The notes under the pieces are model-generated. The model was given only the letters and a program-made list of their open reading frames with translations. It ran no database searches and had not been told where the DNA came from. Positions 59,342 through 64,000 of a stretch of 64,000 bases of DNA are shown here, piece by piece. The stretch's first letter is position 1. Each line of letters opens with the position of its first letter. The DNA is from Deltaproteobacteria bacterium (GTDB lineage Bacteria; Desulfobacterota; Desulfarculia; Desulfarculales; Desulfarculaceae), in contig JAHLLK010000007.1 of NCBI GenBank assembly GCA_020444165.1, positions 1 to 64,000 on the forward strand, read 5' to 3'. Made by a program: the position numbers and the translations under genes.

Positions 59342-60589
59342 TCACCGCTCCAGGATGGTCACCCCGCAGGCGAACTCCTCCACCGAGATCACCCCGCCGC
59401 CGTTCTCCACCAGGCCGAGACGGGCGTCCGGCACCTGCCGGGGGCCGGCCTCGCCGCGGAGCTGCACCGCGATTTCGTAGAGCATGGACAGGCCGGTGGC
59501 GCCGATGGGGTGGCCCTTGGAGACCAGGCCGCCCGAGGTGTTGATGGGGATTATGCCGCCCAGGGCGGTGGCCCCCGAGCCCACAAAGGGTCCCCCCTGG
59601 CCGAGGGGGCAGAAGCCCATCATTTCGGCCTGGTAGATCTCGCAGAAGCTGGTGGCGTCGTGCACCTCGGCCACGTCGATGTCCGCGGGACCCAGCCCGG
59701 CCTGGCGGTAGGCCGCCTCCGCGGCCCATTGGGACAGGCTGGGCTCGGCGATTGCGCGGTGCTTGCCGGCGGACATGGCGCTGGCCCGCACTTTGAGGGC
59801 CCGCTCCTGCACCGCCCGGGGCTGGGTGCGGAGGAAGGATTCGGAGCACAAGAGGAGAGCCGCGGCGCCGTCGCCGATGGGGGCGCACATGCTGCGGGTG
59901 AGTGGGTAGCTCACCTCGCGGTCGGCCAGCACCTTGTCCACCGGCACCTCGAACTGGTACTGGGCCTTGGGGTTCAGGGAGCCGTGAAAGTGGTTCTTGG
60001 AGGCCCCAAAGGCGATCTGCTCCCGGGTGGTGCCCCACTTCCACATGTGCCAGCAGGCCTGCATGGCGTAGGTGTCCATGAAGATGGTGCGGTTGGTCCC
60101 CAGGTGAAACTCCTGGCCGCACTCGGCCGCCACGGCCTCGTACTCGGCGATGAGCCGGTCCTTGTCCGCCAGGTCGATGCCGTGCTGAAAGGCCTCCATC
60201 ACCAGGACCGGCTCGGGGTGATAGAACTTGTCCATGCCCACGGCCAGGGACACCTGGTGCAGGCCGCTAAGGATGTCTTTCCAGGCCAGGTGAAAGGCCA
60301 TGGAGCCGGAGGCGCAGCCGCCCTCCACGTTGAAGATGGGCACCCGCGCGGGGAACAGCCCCTCCTCCACCAGGGGAGCCAGCATAGAGTGCCCCCGCAC
60401 CAGGTCCTGGCCCCACAACAGGCCCATGCCGCAGTTGGAGAAAAAGGCGCTCTCCACCGGGCCGGCGTCGCCCCAGCCGGCGTCCTGCAAGACGCCCACC
60501 AGGGCGTCCCGGGTCAGGGCCTTGTTGTCCTGGTCGGGCCATTTCTGGAACCGGGTGCTGAAAGCCCCCAACACGTATACCTCGGGCAT
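59342..60589 (-). CDS. Thiolase family protein (SCP2/acetyl-CoA acetyltransferase-like)
   Basis: This 415-residue protein has the thiolase active-site Cys92 (EGGCASGSMAFH), a GHPIGATGLSML block with the catalytic His, and NGGG near the end. The second active cysteine loop of biosynthetic thiolases (CxG) is not evident, which places it in the SCP2-thiolase-like group with less certain activity. It would split 3-ketoacyl-CoA in a beta-oxidation-type route. I chose the ATG at 60589 behind AAAGGAGGAATC. Confidence 0.87.
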   Translation of the reverse strand: MPEVYVLGAFSTRFQKWPDQDNKALTRDALVGVLQDAGWGDAGPVESAFFSNCGMGLLWGQDLVRGHSMLAPLVEEGLFPARVPIFNVEGGCASGSMAFHLAWKDILSGLHQVSLAVGMDKFYHPEPVLVMEAFQHGIDLADKDRLIAEYEAVAAECGQEFHLGTNRTIFMDTYAMQACWHMWKWGTTREQIAFGASKNHFHGSLNPKAQYQFEVPVDKVLADREVSYPLTRSMCAPIGDGAAALLLCSESFLRTQPRAVQERALKVRASAMSAGKHRAIAEPSLSQWAAEAAYRQAGLGPADIDVAEVHDATSFCEIYQAEMMGFCPLGQGGPFVGSGATALGGIIPINTSGGLVSKGHPIGATGLSMLYEIAVQLRGEAGPRQVPDARLGLVENGGGVISVEEFACGVTILER

Positions 60590-60811
60590 GATTCCTCCTT
60601 TGAGGGACGGGCAAACTCCGCCGGGCGGGGTCACGCGGGAGCGCCAAGGCCCGGGGAGGCCCTTGCACCAGCGGGAATGCGCCGTCCCCTCAAAGTTCGA
60701 TACCATTGCCGGAGGCGGCGGGGCAACCGTGAACCTTATTCAGCCGAGATAAGGGCGTGAAGGAAGGAATACGCGCCGGAACCCGGGGTCACCCGGGCGC
60801 GGCGCGCCCCC

Positions 60812-60846
60812 TAAAAAAACGGGGAGCCCCCCATGGGGCTCCCCGG
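60812..60846 (-). terminator. amtB-glnB terminator
   Basis: On the minus strand a CGGGGAGCCCC/GGGGGCTCCCCG stem is followed directly by seven T. It lies 23 bp after the glnB stop and is a standard rho-independent terminator. The DNA from 60590 to 60811 shows no gene; it holds the thiolase promoter. Confidence 0.88.
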
Positions 60847-60868
60847 GCGCGCTGCAGGCCGGGCCGGC

Positions 60869-61258
60869 TCAGCCGGCGGCCTTGCCGCCCTTGCGTTCGT
60901 CGATGTCCCCGGGGTACATGACGGCGTCGCGGCCGCGTTCGCCGGTGCGGATGCGCACGGCTTCCTGCACGGGGTAGACGAAGATGAGCCCGTCGCCGGC
61001 CTCGCCGGTGCGCGCGGCCTGCACGATGGTGTCGAGGGTCTGGTCCAGGTTGTCCTCGCTCAGAATGATGTTGATCTGGATCTTGGGCAGCATGTCCACC
61101 TGGTAGGTGCCGGAGCGACCGGAAAGGGTAACGCCGCCCTGCCGGCCGTGGCCCCGGATCTCCACCATGTTCAGGCCCACGATGCCCAGCTCGCGCAGCG
61201 CGTTCTTGACATCGTTCACCTTGTCCTCGCGAATGATGGCCTCAATTTTCTTCAGCAT
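60869..61258 (-). CDS. glnB: P-II family nitrogen regulatory protein
   Basis: This 129-residue PII protein senses nitrogen, carbon and energy status and gates AmtB. Its T-loop (about 37-55) keeps a tyrosine at Tyr52, aligned with the uridylylated Tyr51 of enteric GlnB, but the loop around it (GGVTLSGRSGTYQVD) lacks the usual ELYRG. A C-terminal extension rich in Lys/Gly (DERKGGKAAG) follows the normal end. Residues RTGEAGDGLIFV form the B-loop. I chose the ATG at 61258, 13 bp after amtB. Binding to the adjacent ammonium transporter is expected. Confidence 0.93.
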   Translation of the reverse strand: MLKKIEAIIREDKVNDVKNALRELGIVGLNMVEIRGHGRQGGVTLSGRSGTYQVDMLPKIQINIILSEDNLDQTLDTIVQAARTGEAGDGLIFVYPVQEAVRIRTGERGRDAVMYPGDIDERKGGKAAG

Positions 61259-61271
61259 AGCGCACCCCTTT

Positions 61272-62495
61272 TTACATATAAGCTCGTTCACCGTGGGCGC
61301 TGATGTCAAGGCCCACCTCTTCTTCGTTGGGGTTGACCCGGAGCCCGATGCTGAGGTCCAGGAGCTTGGCCAGAATATAGGTGACGCCAAAGGCGTAGGC
61401 CATGGTCACCAGGGTGCCCCAGAGCTGGATGGCGAACTGGCTGGGGTTGCCGTAAAAGAGCCCGTTGGCCCCGCCGTCGTTCACCGCGGTGGTGGCGAAG
61501 AGCCCCGCGGCCAGCATGCCCCAGGTGCTGGCCATGCCGTGGCAGGCCCACACGTCCAGGGATTCGTCCAGCTGGCGCTTGTCCCGGAAGCGGATGGCGT
61601 AGTAGCTGATGGGGGCGGCCACCGCGCCCAGCACCAGGGCGGCCAGGGGGGTGATGTAGCCCGAGGCCGGGGTCACCGCGGCCAAGCCCACCACCATGCC
61701 GGTGGCCAGGCCCAGGGTGGAGGGCCGGCCGTCCAACCAGGAGAGCAGCATCCACACCAGGGCGGCCGAGGCGGCGCTGGTGTTGGTGGTCAACAGCGCG
61801 TTGACGGCCACGCCGTTGGCGGCCAGGGCGCTGCCCGCGTTGAAGCCGAACCAGCCCACCCACAACAAGCCGGTGCCCAACACGGTGTAGGGGATATTGT
61901 GCGGCTCCATGGGCGCCCGGGCGAAGCCCCGGCGGGGGCCGATGACTAGGGCGAAGGCCAGGGCCGAGAAGCCCGCGGCCACGTGCACCACCGTGCCGCC
62001 GGCAAAGTCCAACAAGCCCATCTGGGCCAGCCAGCCGCCCTTGGCCCAGACCCAGTGGCACAGGGGATCATAGACCAGGGTGGCCCAGGCGATGGCGAAG
62101 AGGAGGAACGACTTGAAGCGCACCCGCTCCACAAAGGCCCCGGTGATCAGGGCCGGGGTGATCACCGCGAACATCATCTGGAAGGAGGCGAATAGCTCGG
62201 CCGGGATGGTGGGGCCATAGTTGGGGTTGGGCGCCGCGCCCACGCCCACCAGGCCCACGTGGGCCAGGGAGCCGATGATACCGCCGATATCCGGTCCGAA
62301 GGCCAGGGTGTAGCCATAGAGCACCCACTGCACTCCGATGAGAGCCATGAAGATGTAGGAGAGGGTCAGGGTGGAGAGGATGTTTTTCTTCCGGACCATG
62401 CCCCCGTAGAAGAAGGCCAGGGCTGGCGTCATCAGCAATACCAGGGAGCAGCAGACCAAGACCCAGGCGGTGTTGCCGGTGTCAATGGCGGACAT
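61272..62495 (-). CDS. amtB: Ammonium transporter
   Basis: This 407-residue membrane protein has about eleven helices. The pore twin histidines are His171 (GGTVVHVAAG) and His319 (ACHGMAST), and Asp163 in LLDFAGG is the conserved structural acid. The ATG at 62495 follows AAGGAGG. It exchanges ammonium across the inner membrane and is shut by PII binding. The long upstream region carries AT-rich palindromes (ACAATATTGT near 62565) but no sigma-54 consensus that I can find. Confidence 0.95.
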   Translation of the reverse strand: MSAIDTGNTAWVLVCCSLVLLMTPALAFFYGGMVRKKNILSTLTLSYIFMALIGVQWVLYGYTLAFGPDIGGIIGSLAHVGLVGVGAAPNPNYGPTIPAELFASFQMMFAVITPALITGAFVERVRFKSFLLFAIAWATLVYDPLCHWVWAKGGWLAQMGLLDFAGGTVVHVAAGFSALAFALVIGPRRGFARAPMEPHNIPYTVLGTGLLWVGWFGFNAGSALAANGVAVNALLTTNTSAASAALVWMLLSWLDGRPSTLGLATGMVVGLAAVTPASGYITPLAALVLGAVAAPISYYAIRFRDKRQLDESLDVWACHGMASTWGMLAAGLFATTAVNDGGANGLFYGNPSQFAIQLWGTLVTMAYAFGVTYILAKLLDLSIGLRVNPNEEEVGLDISAHGERAYM

Positions 62496-63451
62496 GTAAC
62501 CTCCTTGTGGCGCTCCGGCGGTGTGGCCGGGGGCGGACTTTGGCTGGCGAAGGGGTGCTCTACAATATTGTCGAAATAGATCGATTTCAGGGCGGCATCT
62601 TAGAACTGATCTACAATTTTGAACAAGAAAAAAAATGCGCCCGTAACAAAGAGGCGCCACACAACAAGTCAAAATAACTTCCCTGCCATATTGTGGCCAG
62701 TTTATAAGTTTAACTTAAGGACTCGGCGCGGTATTCCGGCCGGCAAACCGGTAAATACCGCGTATTGGAGTGGCATTACTACCAGGCGGTAGCCACGGCC
62801 GAGAGACTCGGGCCCGGCCTGCCTTGCGGCCGACCGGCCGCGCGGCCTCGGGAGCCACGGGGCTCCGGCCTCGGAGCGACGGGCTGGCCCGCCCCGACCC
62901 GTCGGAGGCTCCTCTGTCGCAAGATGTTATTATGGTTGGTAAAGTGGAGACAAGAAACCGGAATGAGCCGCGCGGCGGTCCGGGGAGGTGGCCTGCTTCC
63001 GCGGTTCGGACGCGGAGCCCGCTTCCCCCGAAGAGCCAGCCCGCAGGGGGCGGAGACCCGGCGGGACCCCGGGCGGGGAGCCAGCCTGGGACCCGGCCTG
63101 CCCGCCAAACTCCGCGCATTTCAACCTACGCGGGAGAACTTTTTCGTCCTACCTACGGGTAGCTTTGCCTGAAGTTTGGCGCTCCGGCCTAACTCTTAGG
63201 CCGGCGCTTGACGCCCCTGGGACAGGTTTTCCGCCGGGGGTTTTTGCCCTCTTCCACACCCTAAAAAGACCGGACCAAGAAGCCGGTGCGACGTTGGGGG
63301 CCGGCTGCGAGTTGGCCGCTCAATCCGAGGTTTTTCGCCAAAATCAGGCCGTCTAATCGGCAAAACGGACCGTGCACCGGGCCGAATTGCGCTCCCCCGC
63401 CCCCAGGAAACCTGGCGGAGCGATTTCTCCGAAAGGCTCCGGGTTAAACCT
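62496..63451. other. Long intergenic region upstream of amtB
   Basis: Nearly 1 kb lies between amtB and the molybdopterin gene, both minus strand. The first 260 bp next to amtB are AT-rich and must hold its promoter; small palindromes near 62565 and 62585 may be operators. The rest is GC-rich with inverted repeats of 6-9 bp, and no reading frame with recognisable features. Confidence 0.45.
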
Positions 63452-63547
63452 CTAAAGTTTTTTTGGGGGAGGGGGGTGTGGGGGGAGGCCCCCTATTTTT
63501 CAAAAAAAGGGCCTCCCCCCACATCTTCCACATTCTCCACCCTCCCC
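63452..63547 (-). repeat. Palindromic 3'-end element, copy F
   Basis: Inner arms 63477-63500 and 63502-63523 pair with one irregular position and a 1-base loop. The variant is AGG/CCT. The far end reads CTAAAGTTTTTTTGGGG. It abuts the TAG stop of the molybdopterin oxidoreductase gene. Confidence 0.85.
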
Positions 63548-64000
63548 CTAAGCAGCCGACGCCACCTCCACCAGGCTGCAGTGGAAGGCGCAGGTTTCGC
63601 CCTGGTCGGTGAGCCGCTGGCTGGTGAGTTGGTTGATGCCCTGGCCCCCGGGCATGAAGCGGGGCCAGTGGATGCCCTCGGCCACCAGCAGGCCGGCCGG
63701 GGTGTCGGTGGTCAGCTCGGCGTAGAGGCGGCACTCGCCCCGGTCGTTGAACACCCGCACCAAGTCTCCTTGGCCCAGGCCGCGCGTGGCCGCGTCGTGG
63801 GGGTTGATGAGCACCTTGGGCGGACCGGCCAGCTCCCGCAAGGCGGCGATCTCGCCAAAGGCCGAGTTCAGGAACAGGTGGTGGGGCGGGGTGATCAGCT
63901 CCAGGGGGTACTTGCCGGCGCCTTCCGGGTCCCGCCACGGTTCGCCCGCCGGCAGGGGGTCCTGACCGCGGGCCTGCCAGGCGGCGGAGAAGAACTCCAC
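63548..64000 (-). CDS. Molybdopterin oxidoreductase, C-terminal part (partial)
   Basis: The last 150 residues of a molybdopterin-dependent enzyme enter from the right edge. PLELITPPHHLFLNSAFG, then VLINPHDAATRGLGQGDLVRVFND and a final GQGINQLTSQRLTDQGETCAFH form the molydopterin-dinucleotide-binding domain of the DMSO reductase family. Which enzyme it is (formate dehydrogenase-like, sulfur oxyanion reductase or another) cannot be told without the N-terminal part. The gene runs beyond base 64000. Confidence 0.85.
   Translation of the reverse strand: MEFFSAAWQARGQDPLPAGEPWRDPEGAGKYPLELITPPHHLFLNSAFGEIAALRELAGPPKVLINPHDAATRGLGQGDLVRVFNDRGECRLYAELTTDTPAGLLVAEGIHWPRFMPGGQGINQLTSQRLTDQGETCAFHCSLVEVASAA

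Noticed and set aside
62765..63356. Several overlapping open frames on both strands between amtB and the molybdopterin gene
   Set aside because: Arg/Pro/Gly-rich translations in many frames at once, none with a ribosome-binding site or motif. This is typical of GC-rich non-coding DNA.

Overview
The window is GC-rich and densely coding. Its gene set fits an anaerobic, mesophilic member of the Desulfobacterota (deltaproteobacteria), perhaps near the Desulfarculales: a ferredoxin:thioredoxin reductase-type protein, 2-hydroxyacyl-CoA dehydratase family subunits, several acyl-CoA ligases and CoA-transferases, many sigma-54 activators and very large PAS/GAF kinases. The taxonomic placement is inference; no rRNA or other marker is present. 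I see no CRISPR array, prophage, integrase or intact transposase.

Layout. 0.2-8.4 kb: a small redox pair (FTR-like protein, glutaredoxin), an operon of cysteine hydrolase, RND adaptor and RND pump, and the divergent amrB-like gene followed by gltX. 8.6-11.4 kb: tRNA-Gln(CTG) and tRNA-Glu(CTC), then an accessory patch. An MNT/HEPN toxin-antitoxin pair lies between the intact tRNA-Glu and a decayed copy of its 3' end. It is followed by an AT-rich segment with a TIR-domain protein and a small unknown partner. 11.7-16.3 kb: an MFS transporter, then a TSUP permease, TIGR02186 membrane protein and cytidylate-kinase-like gene. 16.3-18.3 kb: mostly non-coding, but it holds a frameshifted Fur/PerR-family pseudogene with a PerR-like box. 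katG follows, with a good terminator. 20.8-29 kb: a CoA-transferase with an NTF2-like partner, a convergent GAF/sigma-54 activator, and a second RND system whose two genes are separated by five consecutive hairpins.

29.7-41 kb is one regulatory and metabolic unit. A livJ-livH-livM-livG-livF operon ending in an acyl-CoA ligase gene has a consensus sigma-54 promoter upstream of livJ. The adjacent operon encodes a sensor kinase, a sigma-54 response regulator and a LivJ paralogue. The likely logic is periplasmic sensing of a carboxylic acid, then ABC uptake, then CoA activation. 41.5-50.9 kb is a four-gene signalling operon: an 1861-residue multi-PAS/GAF hybrid kinase, CheR, CheB without a receiver, and a second hybrid kinase. 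51.8-60.6 kb is an acyl-CoA catabolism cluster: acyl-CoA dehydrogenase, two 2-hydroxyacyl-CoA dehydratase/benzoyl-CoA reductase family subunits, acyl-CoA ligase, TetR regulator, CoA-transferase and thiolase. Two palindromic TetR operators are visible. 60.9-62.5 kb is amtB-glnB. The window ends inside the 3' part of a molybdopterin oxidoreductase gene.

The most unusual signal is non-coding. Six copies of a roughly 90-bp palindromic element lie at gene or transcription-unit ends, five of them directly against a stop codon. Their stems differ in sequence but stay paired. A second family of hairpin-rich elements shares loop words while its stems differ (25.8 kb, 29.5 kb, and a short derivative at the left edge).
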